DNA of 64,000 nucleotides from Seison nebaliae (lineage: Eukaryota; Rotifera; Pararotatoria; Seisonacea; Seisonidae). The notes beneath the pieces were generated by a model, which was given only the letters and a program-made list of their open reading frames with translations, ran no database searches and had not been told where the DNA came from. Shown piece by piece: positions 1 to 15,210 of this stretch. Where the stretch lies: contig JALJEE010000343.1 in the NCBI GenBank assembly GCA_023231475.1, positions 57,966 through 121,965 on the forward strand. Direction: 5' to 3'. A program made the position numbers and the translations under genes. How positions within the stretch are numbered: position 1 is the stretch's first letter; every line of letters starts with the position of its first letter.

Positions 1-2899
1 CTTTCGTTCAACATATGGGCACAGTTCCCATCATCACCGAACTGATATCGATGAGAGAGATTCGTGATAGTTATGAAAGTTTAGTAAGTGAACGTATAGA
101 ATTTATGGAGATATCATACGATAACGATAATGTCGATGATGACAACATCCTTTCTACTTCACCTTTATTCGATACGAGATTGAATAGAAACGAATTGAAT
201 TTAAAAAATAAATCGATAAATCTTTTCAGTTCTGATGGTTTGGTATCGATTCAACTCCAACGGAAATGTATCGCAACAATCAACGAACAACCGATAAGTA
301 AATTGCGTCGTCAATGGAAGAATTTCTCTGTTCATTTGAGACGGAAAGAGCCTCATATCTTATTCTTTTTAGTGAATGATAATGGAGAATATCCGTTTTT
401 CTATAAAGAAATTCAAACAATTAATGACGCTATAAATATCACATCATTACGATTACTTCATTCAATCTCTTCCATCATCGATTTACAATTTAATGGAAAT
501 AAATTAAATAAATTCTCTAATTCACTCTCTTCATCTTATAATCACCACCACCAACAACAACAACAACAACAGCCATTATTGCAAAGCCAATTGAAATGTA
601 TAAATGGAGTAACTTATCGTTTTCGTCCAATTAATAATCAGATTAATAACGATCAATTGATTCAATGGAATTATTTGAATAATTTAATTTCATCATTAGT
701 CTCTCCATTGCCTCAATTGAATTATGATACAATACTACAATTATTCTTAATGATTCTAACAAAGAATACAAATGTCCAAATTACAAATGATTCTATTGAT
801 CCAAATCAATTGTTCAATCCGATTCATTTGATCGATTATTTCCTGAATAAATGTCAATCGATAACTGTTGATGGAATGAACGGTTCCAACGACTTATCAT
901 CATTAACATCGAACGATATTGAATTGATAAAAGATTTCCAACAATATCGTCATCAAAATTACGATTATTATTTCTATGAGAATTTAACTCAATTCAAATA
1001 TTCTCCGTCGGTTGATATTGGCGATTCCGGTTGTTCAATTCATTCAGATACTCAAATGTCTTCCAATTCTTCTTCCTTCCTAAATATTAATCATTTAACT
1101 CCCGATAATATATCATCTTTTCGCACGTTCACCGCTGAAATAATGAAGAAGAATAATCATTTGAATAACGATTTAGTCCGTCGATTATTTTCACGTATAA
1201 CTTCCATTATCGATCGACAAAATAAACGTTTCAGTTCGTTAATCGCTGACATTGTACAGAATGAAACAAATGTTATTAATAACAAAAATTCTGTTTTCCC
1301 ACAAAATCATTTGTCGACTGGTCATGAAGTGAATGAATCGGAACTCATCAATAATTTACCTGCTGCTAATATTCGATTGAATTCTGCTATGGATAAAATT
1401 GATGTAAATATTTTTGGTTGTGATAATAATTGTTCGATGACACATAATCTTTTCACTTTCCCTTCAGCCATCAATAACACTCAATTGATTGATGAAACAT
1501 CAGATATCCAACAATTAATCCAATCATTAAGAATCCATTTAATCACTTCAATTCGCTCTCATAAACAACGATTAATGAGAGATTTTCGATTCGTTAAAGA
1601 TCTGATGGATATGATCGAACATATCCGTCAAATCATCACCGTCAAATTACCTCAAACGTCGTCGACTGAGAAATTCTTCACGAAAAATTTCTCACCATCA
1701 TCTAACCGTCGTCAATTGGATAAACAATCGACGAATAATAATCGAATTTCTTATGGTTCCGATAACCTGCAAAAGACATCCATTCGTCTCAAATCGCCAT
1801 TCACTAAGAACATCTCTCCATATCATTTGAGAATCATAAAGAAGAAAGAGAAATCGGTGAAAAATGAAGATAATCACGATCATCAAAACAGTACAAGTTT
1901 GCAGGATTTGCCTCTACAAACCGTCGAAGATACATCAGGAATTAATTTGAATAAACCATTCAAAATGAATGATGTTCTCATTCCTGAATTAAGTTTCAAT
2001 TTCTTCTCAATTCAATTTCTATTTTTTTCTTTCAGACAATTCGATGAATTTCACTCAAACAAAATCCGAAGGAAAATCCAGATCTTTCCATACCATCACT
2101 GAGAAAAGCGATCCAACATTCAACGTTCTAGTCTCTAACATCAATTTGAATGGTAATTCGAAATCCGGATCCTCCCATAGTATTCTCTCAGGTTTTTTTA
2201 TGTTTTTAAATTTTAATTATAAATTTTAATTTTTTAATTTTTTAATTTTAATTTTATATTGGAAATTCAGGAAGTTCCACAGGAAACGTCAACAAGATAG
2301 TGACACGTCTTCAGTTGAAATTGCAGAAATTGAAACAAAGAAATTGGAAATCACTTCAAATAATTCCACAAACGATAACTCTTCAAGAGAATGAGGAATC
2401 AAATGGAAATAAAACGGAAACGAATGAAAAAGACAAAGATTATTTGGATATTTATGATAACATTCTCAGTCTCTATTACCAATATCTTTATCTCATCATT
2501 CACGACACCGTCCTCTCCTCCACCAAATTCACAACGAATCGAACTCTCAATCTCCTCCACAAATTCTTCTCCATCACATCGTCGACAGATGAGAAATCGA
2601 ATAATAAAATCAGAAATTTATTAATTAAACGAATTCAATCGCCAATGTCACAACTCGTTTTATCGAAAGAATTCAATTTCATAGAAATCATTTCGAAATC
2701 ATTCAACGACGAAGTTTTCTTCTTTCATTCAAATTTTTCTCATTTTTTCTATTTTCAGATTTCTCGCTTCAACAAATACGAATCCATCCTCATGGAATAT
2801 ATCCAATATTTGGAACATGTAAAAAAATCATCAGACGGTTCTTTGTCGGTGGATGGTGAACATAACATTATTTTGGATAAGATTCTTTCTCTCTTATAA
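1..2899 (+). CDS. Asn/Ser-rich protein of unknown function, 5' end possibly outside window
   Basis: Four exons join in phase: (15)-1992, 2036-2191, 2271-2713 and 2759-2899, giving at least 906 residues. The frame stays open to the window edge upstream of the methionine at 15, so the true start may lie outside. The N-terminal 150 residues look ordered (a hydrophobic stretch around HILFFLVNDNGEYPFFY). The middle is low complexity, with poly-His/Gln near residue 180 and many Asn. The last 200 residues are richer in Leu, Lys and Glu and could be helical. I see no recognisable domain, signal peptide or membrane segment. Three introns of 43-79 bases have GT...AG ends. The stop is followed by AT-rich DNA. 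The exon model is well supported by phase; the function is unknown. Confidence 0.7.
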
Positions 2900-3182
2900 T
2901 TTTTTTTGTAAAAAAAATGGAAATATTGTACATTTGTTTGGAGTTTATGGATCGAATTCCCAATAATGTAATTTCGTTAAGACATTTCCTTCATCGTTTT
3001 CTACATCTGAAACAAACAGATTAACAAATTAAAGTTTTCGTCCCCCCAAAAAAAAAGAAAAATAATAGAATATTTCTCTTTATCGACAATCTATTCAGAA
3101 TTTATAGAAGATAAAATCATTTTATTAACGGAATTCTTCTTTCAAATAATAATTCTTCTTTTATTCTACTCTAAATTAAACA

Positions 3183-5347
3183 ATGCAACGTAAATTAGTG
3201 AACGGGGAATTATCTTTCCGCTTCAAAATAGAAAGTGAGCCTAATCTCCTCATTACTCATACGGCTGATGACGTTTCCAATCTGGATTATCAGAATAAAT
3301 GGGTAAGTGATTTGGATGATTTCTTCAAAATTACCATTTTCACTTTATTACCCATTTTTGCTATCATCCCCACCAATCCAAAATGTAAATTGCCTGACAC
3401 CACTCCAACAATCGACGTTATCATTCAAGTACAACGTGCTAAAATCTATCCTATCGATCGAAGTTTTCACTTTTCTCTCATTCGAATTTCTATTCAGAAT
3501 TTCTTTAGCATTGAGACGAATTGAAAAGAATATGAGAACTGTCGATCTTTATTTAACAACATTAACTGATGATTGCGCGGAAGATTTGGAGGTTCAATCT
3601 GAAATATTTCCATTTTAATAATTTAATTATTTTCAACTTTTAATCTCTCAAAATTATTCCGGTTCGATTTTATTGTTAATAGGATCGTTATTGTGCTAAA
3701 AGAATTAGTTCATATTATAACAAACAAAATTGTAAGCAAATTGTTATGAGACTGGACAATAATTCTATCGATACCACACGACTAAAAAGTGAATTCTTCC
3801 GTAAAATACAATTATGTCCTTTAATGAAGTTCATTAAATCCAATCAGAAATTAATTCAGTTACAAATAATTTAGAACAGATATGAGAAAACCCAAATTCC
3901 ACAAACGAACACTTCGAAGACCAGTTAAAGCGCGACTCTTCAATTATCTCCTCAAATTCCTTCATATGTTATTCAAGAAGCCAGTTGTGAATTTTGATGA
4001 GCAGACGGTTTTAGGAGTAGAGTTTAGAAAACGAATTCGAACGGTATTAATTGGAGAATTACCCGATTTTTTAGGGTCCCAAATAAACCGTTTAAAACAT
4101 GGTAATATAAAAAAATGTAAAGTTCGTTCATTAAAAATGACATGTATCGATGCTGATGATTTAAGAAATATGGCTGGTGAATGGGCAGTCTTCTTAAAAG
4201 AAAGAACAGATGACGTTTTCCGCATCTGTTCCAAAGGAAAAATTATTCCGACTAAAAAAATGTCGTTGGACAAACAATATAATTGGGTAGAAATTAGTGT
4301 GAATAATTTGAATAAACAATATCTGGGAAACGAAATAATTATTAAACGAGTTGACATCCATTATTTCGAACCGAGATTAATGCACCAATGGGTAGATAGT
4401 CATGTAGAAGTTGCTGAGCTCAGTTACCGCAACATTCTCGAAATTGATGTTTATCTCGAAAATTTCTTCAAAGAAGAAATGGATATCGCTCTCAAATTTC
4501 AATGTCGTAATTTTCCTTTTCGAAAAGAACAATTCACCACTCTATCTCATCAAGGAACGAAAAAATTCATTTTAATTATATCTCATCCACATATGAAGAA
4601 GGATCGGAAACTGAAGAAACTTAAGGAAATAATTTGTCAAAGTTTTATTCAAATTTATTACTTAAATTTATTATTATTTAATAATTTAATTAATTTAATT
4701 CTTCCAGTTACAGTGATGGAACATCATAGAAGAAATATGATTTCTTTTCGAAATATTCGTCTTCCTGTAGAATTGCTTACATTGACATCAGCCATCCCAA
4801 AACTATGTACTTGTCAATATTTCTGTAGTTGTATTGTTCATTTTAATATTTTTTTCCTTAATCTTAATTCAAATCTTATTAGTGTGCAGTGGATAAATTG
4901 ACATTCTTTACTGGAAGTTTCCGATTAAAACCAACAGCAACTGATGATGAACATTCGTTGAGACAACGTCTAAATGATGCGAAAAAGAAATCATTGGAAT
5001 TAATAGCTGATGATAGAAAAAATCATATCTGTAACATTACCGCCGTCCATATTATGGATGCGACGGAATTGATTTCGAGCGGTATGAAGAAATATATAAA
5101 AGAATCGATTCGTGGATTAGAAGTAGAACATTCGTCTCATCCATTACTCAACGATTTAACACAACTCGTTGTTGATAGTAATTATACAGGAATAATTAAA
5201 CGAAGTATTATGAAAAATAATAAATATTTTATTACCGTTCTCAACATGATTTACATCGTTCCTATGATACTTTTCGCGTTTGGAATGCAGAAAGCCGTTT
5301 GTGGATTCTTTTGGCCGTCAATTCTCCATTTGGGAATTAGAAGTTAA
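3183..5347 (+). CDS. Protein of unknown function with C-terminal hydrophobic segment
   Basis: Six exons join without breaking frame: 3183-3462, 3509-3591, 3683-3828, 3875-4641, 4708-4806 and 4890-5347, giving 610 residues. There is a hydrophobic stretch near residue 55 (FTLLPIFAII) and a stronger one near residue 580 (LNMIYIVPMILFAFG), so it may be membrane anchored with a short tail. The central part (about residues 170-460) is Lys-rich with alternating hydrophobic residues and looks like a folded domain. I do not recognise the family. The gene ends about 280 bases before the tail-to-tail HYLS1 gene. The first exon reads through a possible GTAAGT donor at 3303, so its 3' part might be removed in some transcripts. 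The start methionine is the first in frame after AT-rich DNA. Confidence 0.65.
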
Positions 5348-5628
5348 TAATTACTTAAGAAATTTCTCTCATTTCTCATATTTAATTCCATCACAAAATT
5401 TTTAGGAGACAAAAAGTTCTTTTTATTTCCTCATTCAATTTCTAATTCATTATTAAAGGAAACGGATAACGACCAGCGATCTATATATAAATAACATTCT
5501 CTTTTTTCTCAACCTTCCGACGTTGTGGGCAAGATTAAGAGAATATGGACAAACGAGACATATAATCGACTAAAGTTAAAATAGATTTAATGAAGAATTT
5601 GAGGTTGAAAGAAAACTAAAATAAAAAT

Positions 5629-6594
5629 TTATACATTTAATCGAATTGATGGCATTCCTACTTGTCGTGTTTTCCGAGGTAGTCTCTCACATAATCCATC
5701 TGCTTTCGCCGAATAAGTTCGTTTATCCGTTCTCTTCAAATAATCCAAATGTCGTTGTCGTTGTTGATTAAGATGATTTTTTACATCCCATCTCAATTTC
5801 GAATGTTTCTCAGTTCCAATCAACGGATATTGTTTCCAACATTGGGCATAACCTTGATATCGTGTAACTGGATCTTGTCGTTTCGTATTCGTTCCAGGAC
5901 ATCGACGACCAGATACTGGTCGCTGAATAATACACGATTGTTGATTGGTATAATCGTTATTGTTATTGTTACCAAATTGTGAGACATCATTAGCGGTAGA
6001 CAACGAAGTTGCCGATTTATGACTACTTATCAATTTCCGTTTTAGATTGAGAGCTGATTTTGACATTTTACGATTATTATTTGTTTGAAATATCTGATCA
6101 TCTATTGTCGTCGAGTCAGAAAAAATAGATTCGTCATCAAAAGAATATTTTGATTTGAGAACATTCTTATTATTATCATTCTTATTTGGTTGTTTATTGA
6201 ATTTTCTAGTAGAAACAGACGAACTCAATCCTCTGATGTTACTCTGTTGTTGAGTTGGACGAATAGAATAAGTGGATGAATGAAACGAATCTCTATCGAA
6301 TAATTCATTATCGTCCTCCACATGAGTATTATCTTCGAAAGATTTCCCGTTTTCAAAAGATGACTGAAAATCTAATGTTCTTGGCGAATGGAATTCGTAA
6401 GAGACTTGAGATTCGTTCCATGAATGATCTAATTTTCTTTCATTTGTTGATTCATCGTTAAACGATACGGATTCTTTCTCCTCGATATATTGAGCTAAAT
6501 CCTCTCGGAAGTTCTTGAAACGATTAGGCGACAGATTTTCATAACCCAATTCTTGTAATTGCCGTTTAATTTCGTCATCGGTGAAATGATTCAT
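5629..6594 (-). CDS. HYLS1: HYLS1 centriolar protein
   Basis: A single-exon frame of 321 residues. The N-terminus, residues 1-36, has the family's helical motif (FTDDEIKRQLQELGY...). The C-terminal third has the HYLS-1 box: a conserved RDPV-like segment reading KRQDPVTRYQGYAQCW followed by LRWDVKNHL. HYLS1 is a core centriolar component, recruited by SAS-4/CPAP and needed for basal bodies to build cilia. Between these two segments the protein is Ser/Asn-rich and poorly conserved, as is usual for this family. The gene starts head-to-head with the 14-3-3 gene, about 1.06 kb apart. Assignment rests on both conserved ends and the overall size, close to the human protein (299 residues). Confidence 0.85.
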   Translation of the reverse strand: MNHFTDDEIKRQLQELGYENLSPNRFKNFREDLAQYIEEKESVSFNDESTNERKLDHSWNESQVSYEFHSPRTLDFQSSFENGKSFEDNTHVEDDNELFDRDSFHSSTYSIRPTQQQSNIRGLSSSVSTRKFNKQPNKNDNNKNVLKSKYSFDDESIFSDSTTIDDQIFQTNNNRKMSKSALNLKRKLISSHKSATSLSTANDVSQFGNNNNNDYTNQQSCIIQRPVSGRRCPGTNTKRQDPVTRYQGYAQCWKQYPLIGTEKHSKLRWDVKNHLNQQRQRHLDYLKRTDKRTYSAKADGLCERLPRKTRQVGMPSIRLNV

Positions 6595-7651
6595 TATCTA
6601 AATGGCTTTTATTTATTTTTTCATGGAAACGAACGGAAAAAGTGATGAAAATGAAAAAAAAATGTATTTGGCTCTACCAAGTATAAAAGTTACATGAAGC
6701 CATCTTAATAAATTGTAGAGAGAACAGACAGAATTAGAAAAAGGAATTCAATTCGAAAATTTTAGTAGAAAGTGAATGTGAAAAATGGTGGGAAAATACG
6801 AAAGTTTGTCTTTTGATCGGTTGCTAGGCAGTGGACGGAAATAATTTGAAAAATCCGCCAATTTTAAATGGTTAAGCTTGAAATTTAATTTGAATGAAGA
6901 GAAAAGTAGAAATTATTTTTGTGAGAAAATGAAAAGTTTTTCATACGGAAAGAAGGAATTGAAATGTCAATTACAGTTACACATCCATGAAGGGAGTTGC
7001 TGCAGCAAATCGTGCCCGTACAAGTACGCTGCTGTAAAGAAAGCAAATCTCATATTAGAATATATATGTAGTAGCCATTACAATAGGAATATATGCATGT
7101 ATGGACCTCACATTTTCTATCGAGAATTATAGATAATGATAAACAGGATCGTTCGAGTCAATTCGACTACTTTTCTACTTTAGGGAAGGGATATATTCCT
7201 CATTCCTTTCTCTCTCCCTCATCCTCTTGCATCCTCATTATTTTTTGCTGAAGCAACATTCTTTCTATCTTTTCTTCACATCGCTCTCTTAAGCCTAATG
7301 CTGCGGAAGGGACATATATATATATATATATCTATATATATATGTATCTTTCGATTTTTCTCGAACTTTCTGCAATTCATTTCTTTAAAAGAAATTAGTT
7401 TTATTTTATTCATCATTTCTATTGGAAATGCTATGTTTATTTTCATTCAACAAATCTATTTGTTTATCTTTCCCTCTCCGTTTCAATTTCCTCATATTTT
7501 CAAAATCTTTTCTTTCTAATACTTATCGAAAGATATTCTTCTATCTTTCAAATCTTTTCATAATTCTTTATATCCTTCTAATATTATATTTCTACCATTC
7601 TCTTATAGAATTCTTAAATTTTCAGTCTCTTGAGGTTTCCTTGTTCGAAGA
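6595..7651. promoter_or_regulatory. Divergent intergenic region between HYLS1 and 14-3-3
   Basis: About 1.06 kb separates two head-to-head genes. It holds an (AT)n microsatellite around 7313-7342 and pyrimidine-rich DNA ending in TTTTCAG at 7619-7625, 27 bases before the 14-3-3 ATG. That last site could be a 5'-UTR intron acceptor or a trans-splice site. No convincing coding exon is seen. A palindromic TTGCTGCAGCAA lies near 6998. Confidence 0.4.
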
Positions 7652-9054
<1,403 letters not shown>

Positions 9055-10202
9055 ATGCGGTTCCGCGACATCGAGACATCCTTGCAATAAAATTGACGAT
9101 GAATGGCATGTCAAATAATAAAAAAAAACAATTAAAAGATTTTAACATTGTACTTCAGCATCAGAATATGAGACACACAAACATTGATAAATGATTTCCT
9201 TAGTAAATGCTCAAAATTGTTTATTTCGAGATTGTCGGTTTCATCCATCAGTCCTTTGTGTTGTTCTCACAAAATAATATTTTTGTTATTCAATTTCCTC
9301 AAATTTTTACTATTTTTAATTTGTCAAATTTTCTATTATGATTTGTATCAAGTTGGCCTGACATATATGTGACGGAAAGGAAACTAATCTTCTCACTGAT
9401 TCTAGACAGTAATTCGAATCCTCTTCCAATAATACACTTTTGTTTGATGGAGATATTTGATGTTCATGAAAGTGAACATTAATTTGATATATTGATTCAT
9501 AGTCTTTATACTTGACGATTTTTCGCATTATCATTTTCTTATCTTTTCCATTGCGTGTGTCTAATTCACAATTTTTTCATTTATCATTCATTCTTTTTCG
9601 CCACGACTACCACCAGTACACAATTTCCATACCATCATTCAATCTTTCCAATCTAACAATTCGTCATCATACATCGCATATCTATCTCGTGTATGAAATT
9701 TCGTCAAATCCCAATTCTTATCTACGTTTAACATTGGACTAAATGGAATTGGTCAACTATATCATTATCTTTATATATATATCACCATATATTATAGAAT
9801 GAATTTATTTCTCGTGTTCCAAATGTATAAGTTCCAGTTCAATCTTAACAGACATCGGTTATCGTCATTTCTTTTTCCTCCATTTTTAATTGTTCCATCA
9901 TCATTTGATCCAATTATATTTTGTTCCAGGGCTTATCTCATTATTTATTTATTTTCATCCTACTAACATGACTTGTTAACTGTATAGAGTTGAGCAAAGT
10001 GTTGAGCAACATATTAAAGATTGATAATTTACTTTTACTATGATAAATTTTCACGACAGTTTTAATTATCTACTAAAATTTTAATAGGAAATTTATTTTT
10101 AAGATTTGTTAAAATAGATAGAATTAAAGTAAAGAAATTAAATACATTACTATGCGAGAGATTAAAGGAATAAACGGCAGAATAATTCTGAATTTTCGTT
10201 AA

Positions 10203-10335
10203 GTATTTTATTATTATTAATATTTATTATTAAATTTCCCGCCGGGAGGAAGAAGAAAAAATAATTTTATCGTCTCCAACATCAATTAATTGTTGTAACT
10301 CCGCAAGAGATACTCGATCAATTGGCAGATATGAC
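10203..10335 (-). repeat. Diverged repeat, copy 1, with coding-like frame on the minus strand
   Basis: Shares with 10927-11065 a TTATTATTA run, then a TTCCCG(C/A)CGGGA palindrome, a purine-rich spacer and a conserved block ending in CGATC(A)ATTGGCA. Read on the minus strand the copy gives LPIDRVSLAELQQLID followed by an SRREI end and a stop, with similar residues in the other copy. Confidence 0.5.
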
Positions 10336-10926
10336 GAAATGAATTGTGTAAAGGGTAACCGGACAGATTGTAATCGTATATAAAAATTATTGATATTATA
10401 TTTATTTATATATATTTATAGAATTTATATATTTTTATATACCGTTACTATCTGTTCCCCAATCGCTTAAAGTCATCGAGATGAATATTACGAGATAATC
10501 CAAAATAGCGGATTGTATGAGAAAAGACGGAGTTAGAATGAAAGTAATATGTGTTCGAAATAGTAAATTACTAAATAGTAATTATTAAATAGCGGCGAAA
10601 ATTAACGAACGATTACATCTATGGGAACAGCTAACTATCCTGCTGATCAGATTGTAAGTCCAATCCATTGACAGAAATGAACGACGTGAGCAAAAAAATA
10701 TAATCTCAAGAGAGTATAGTGGTAGTACTAAACTCCTGAGGATAGATAAAGGAAGTTTTAATGGAATAAATTTAGATTTTTGAGCGAAAGAAAAAAATTT
10801 ACCACAGTGTCAGTTTTTTTAGTGGTCTATTTTTTGAATCACGAATTTACTTTACGGATTGGACCAGAAATAGAGGCTTTCATTGTCGATTCTTTATTAT
10901 CATTCGTTATTGCAAAGTGAAACATG

Positions 10927-11065
10927 TATTATTATTATTATTATTTATTAATCAAATTCCCGACGGGATAATAAAGAAAAAAGAGTAAAAAAATTTCGAT
11001 CTTCGCCACTATTGATCAATCAGTGTAATTCTGCGAGAGATTCCAGATCGATTGGCATAGATTCT
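10927..11065 (-). repeat. Diverged repeat, copy 2, disrupted coding-like frame
   Basis: Second copy of the element at 10203. On the minus strand it reads MPIDLESLAELH, then a stop, then LINSGEDRNFF and an SRREFD end. The protein-level similarity with an internal stop suggests a decayed fragment of a coding repeat. Confidence 0.5.
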
Positions 11066-12018
11066 GAGGGGTCTTAGGAGAAAATGAAGTCTCTGAAATT
11101 TTGTAGATTCATACTATGAGACAAACCGTACATTATGTATGAAATGTAAAGTATTTACTATTTTGAAAATGTTTTATATTTTAATAATTATTATTTTAGT
11201 AGGTAAAGATTTAGTAATAGTTAATAATAATTAATTATTATTATTATAATAGTTAATTTTTTTGTAATAAAGAACTATATAAATTCTTCATTGTCGGTAT
11301 CTTTTGTAATCAATTCAATTTCAATGTTATTTGCGACAAGTAGTTAAATCATGATATTAATCGTTGTGGTGTGGATGTTTACATATGTATTTGATTGGGT
11401 AACACTTGAAATCTATATTATGCGAACTTCCATTTTCATTAAATGACATGAAGTACCATCGTCACAAGTCGTTAATCAAAACGATTATTAGAGACCGGAA
11501 CAATGCATGAATAATTTGAATGGAAAGTGACAATTTGATAGATAAAGAAAATTAATTTTGAGGAAGTGTTTGAATTCCCGCCAAATTTCCTAGCTTAAGC
11601 TTGTCATTTAACAAGAGAAATTCACCATTTAAAAGTTGCTAATGTGTTCTACAACAGATTAGTTAAAGCTTATTCAAGTGAATTGTACATTCCAGATAAG
11701 GGAAATCTCTCAGGTGTACACAAGAAGAAATTTTTTTCTGACAGATGGAACAAATGTCAATGTTTGCGTTAGTGAGACGCATATACGTTTGTTGACAAAT
11801 GATAATTCAGAAGAAAAGAAGAAATTCATTAAATAATCACAGAAATGAATAAAAATTTGAATGAGTAAGAAATACTTTTTATTGCAAGAGAGATAATTTC
11901 ATCTGATAACCTTCGAGAGAGATGAGATAATTCTTGGCGTGATTCTTTATATTCATTCATTCATTCTGCTTCAACATTATTTTACCTCGTCTCCCCATCA
12001 AACAAAAACCATAAGACT

Positions 12019-15000
12019 ATGAAGCAATTTCGAATAAGTTTTATCGTTTTCCTTTTCTCAATTTACATAAGTCAAATTGTCACCGTTCCAACCACGATCA
12101 ATTATCTGGCAAAGATTGGTGGAATATTTGAATTGGAGATCAATGACAATCGGATATTTAATTTGGATATTAATGGAAAAACGATCGGAAGTAATTATGG
12201 TTCCCAGTTTCTCTATCCCACCGACTTGTTTCCCAATATTAAGAGTCGAGGTGATCTTCTTCTCATTAGACTGGTTGATCAAACTTCCTTCGGAATCTAC
12301 GATAAGGAGGAAGTGAAAAGTGATATTTATGAAGTGCATAATGTTATCGGAATAAATAAATTTGATTTTAATATCTCATCAACTCATTTCACTTTAACTC
12401 AAAATGACAATACACAATATCATTTGACAGCATTCTGTAAAATATCTTTTTTTGGAAATATATCAGCAATGGATTTCCAAGCTATTCTCGTTAATCAAGC
12501 GAATGAACCGATGAATACTACGATGGAAGTGATCGAATCAACTGCTTCTAACATCATCTGGAAATCGGAAGTTCCAGTTGAACCGAAATTGAATATGGAA
12601 AGATTAAAATGTCAATTGGAAGTTCCTGTCAATATCAAAACGATTGATTTGCCATTACCCGTTATATCTGAAATGTCTTATCCCGCAATCGTTGTCGAAT
12701 ATCCACCACTCATCATTGGTGATGTGAATGAAAAATTGAATTTTTTCGGAAATCAAACTCGTCTAACAATGAAATGTGAATCTGATGCCAATCCAAAACC
12801 GAATATCACACCAAACGGAATTCAATGGTTTAATTATACTGAAGGAATGAATGGAGGTCGACTGACGAATTGTGCGAATCAAATAACTTGTCAAATTCAA
12901 AGTGATGTGAAAACATCGACAAGACCAAACGATTTTCATGAATTAACATTCCGTTGCGTTGTCTCCAACAGATTTGGTAAAGCAGAAAAAGAATTTAATG
13001 TCAATCGATTTTTTCAATGTTAGTCGATATTTTCAATTTTTTTCGTCAATTTATTTTGTGTTATTTTGCTCCATAATTGATTGCTTCGCTTCTCCTTTTA
13101 AGTTGTGGAACCGACTACGACTATTGATCCGGTTGTTCTTTTTCAATTAAAATCTCAATCTCTAAAAACTCGACGATTATTTCAAAGTAATTTTTTTTTA
13201 ATTTTCTTTTTCATTATCTATATTATTAATCTATATCTATATTAATCAGAAAAATTAATTAAATTAATTTAGTTTTGTCTCTAATCCTCTAACAAATTGT
13301 GATAACTAATCTTTCTCTTTGAATTTCATTCACTTTCGCTTCAATGTTCGATCACTTTCATAATAATGTTTCTAGAGAACAGTTTTTTGTTATTTATTAA
13401 TTTTTATTTGTTGTGATCAGATGCGAAACTAATTGATCCGAGAAGTTAGTGTGAACAAATTAACTTTATTCTTTTTTTTCGAGAGAACTAACGAAGTCAA
13501 ATCTGAATTTTATTGACAATTTATTCTGAAAAATTTATTCTGAAAATTTAGAAAATCGATTATTGCCATTATGGATTGTATTGGCCATTCTCGCAATCAT
13601 AATAATTGGTGGATTGGTCGCATTCTTCATTCTCCAACGACGTAAGAAGACGAATGATGATGAATCGAATGGTAAAATGGATGATGATAAATCTGGTGGT
13701 CCATATACTCCCAACAATCGAATCATTTTGGAAAGGTAAAAATAAATTATCTCATTTTTTTTTCTTCAATTTCGTCTCATTTACTCATTTAATTTTCATT
13801 ATCTCTTCTCTATTATTGATCGATTTGTGCTCTGTGTTTAATGATTTTCTGCTTTCTCTTTTCATGATTTGTGCTAATTAGTGACAATCCGACTATGAGT
13901 ACTCTCCATCGGACGGCAACGATTTATCGAAATAAAGCAGCCGCTTTCAAATCATCACGACAAGGATCAGATGATAAAGCACCATTATCTGAAATGGCAT
14001 TGAATGCACAAATCAATAATAATAACAATAACAATAATAATGGAGATGGAATGAAATTTATGGATAATGAGAAACATGGAGGAATGTTGAGTCATTCGAT
14101 TCTCGTATCGGATGATCCATTTATTTCAACGAATTCTTCTCATTATCCAAATCATCTCTCTCAAATGTCGAATGGAAACATTCAATCGAATGGACAGAAG
14201 AATGGTAACACGTTGTCATATGTTCGTTTGAATTCATCTCCAAATTCTTCAAAGAAATGTATGTCCGTCTCGCCAACTGCTTTAAATTCTCAGATTGTAA
14301 GGAATTCGGATGATTCTCGCACATTTACAAATCACGCTTTCTCATCTTCTTCTCCGCCTGAGCATGAGGAGGAGAATGCTTATCCTTCTCACAATAACAA
14401 AGTGAGGAAGAAACTCGAATTCCTCCAATCCAATTCTCGTCGTCACACCAGTGAGACATCGGTGAACGACGAGCCTATTGATTATAAGCCACATGTTGAT
14501 TATCCTGATATTGTTAAGCGAACACCTGAAATGCTAAAATCTCGTATCTTTTCATCCGATGACAGATTCGATAGTGATCGTCGAGGAGAACATGATGTAA
14601 ATTCTTATTTATCTAATCCGGTTAGTTCCATTCTTTCATTCCATAAGAAATTATTCTTGTCATTCCTATTAAGAAAGAAACGACGCATCTCAGCAATGGA
14701 AGCCCGGAAGAACAATTACTCTTCTCCAACCCGCCGTTATCCGGGGAGTATGGCAACCATCCACAACAACTACAACATCGACCACGAAATGTGAAAGGTT
14801 TTTATTTTCATCTATATTCAATTTTGATATATGTTTAAATTTCATTCAATTCATTAGATGTCACTTTTATTCAACCATCCCATCAATCACCACAACGATC
14901 TAAACCAACATTCCCATTACCATCAATCGACGTAGAAAAAGAACAAAACGCTCTCAATTTAATGTCGCCGACTCATGATGGTCTTGTTGCTCATATGAAT

Positions 15001-15210
15001 AATTTAACACCTCCAATTAATGAGAATAATCAATCATTCCGTCGATTTCTTCCATCCGATTCTTCGCCTAAATTTCAATCAAATTCCCATATGGGAAAAG
15101 CAACTCCCTTCCTCCAAGCAGCCCAACAACAATTAACTCGTGAACCACTTTCTCATTCGATCGTCCAGACTCCTGAATATTTCGATGAGAATCGTGTTGT
15201 AAATATTTAA
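12019..15210 (+). CDS. Type I transmembrane protein with an Ig-like ectodomain and long cytoplasmic tail
   Basis: Six exons keep phase throughout: 12019-13018, 13103-13186, 13552-13735, 13882-14620, 14674-14797 and 14858-15210, giving 827 residues. A signal peptide is clear (residues 1-23, FIVFLFSIYISQIVTV). The ectodomain is about 360 residues with several N-glycosylation sites and a membrane-proximal Ig-like domain containing the Cys pair LTMKCES...LTFRCVVSN. The membrane segment near residue 375 is IVLAILAIIIIGGLVAFFIL, followed by QRRKK as a stop-transfer. The roughly 430-residue cytoplasmic tail is Ser/Asn-rich with NNNNNNN and ends in ENRVVNI, a possible PDZ ligand. Probably a cell-adhesion or receptor-like protein; I cannot name the family. 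Introns 2 and 5 use the less common AAG acceptor. Confidence 0.75.

Larger units (their letters stand above)
9055..12018. other. Gene-poor interval
   Basis: Nearly 3 kb of AT-rich DNA with no convincing exon. It contains the 14-3-3 3' UTR at its left edge, short AT and TTA microsatellites, and two diverged copies of a repeat (10203-10335 and 10927-11065). Small open frames here are short, start at non-ATG codons or lack conserved features. Confidence 0.6.

Noticed and set aside
6878..7132. Cys-containing 84-residue frame upstream of 14-3-3
   Set aside because: It starts at TTG, has no family features and lies in promoter DNA.
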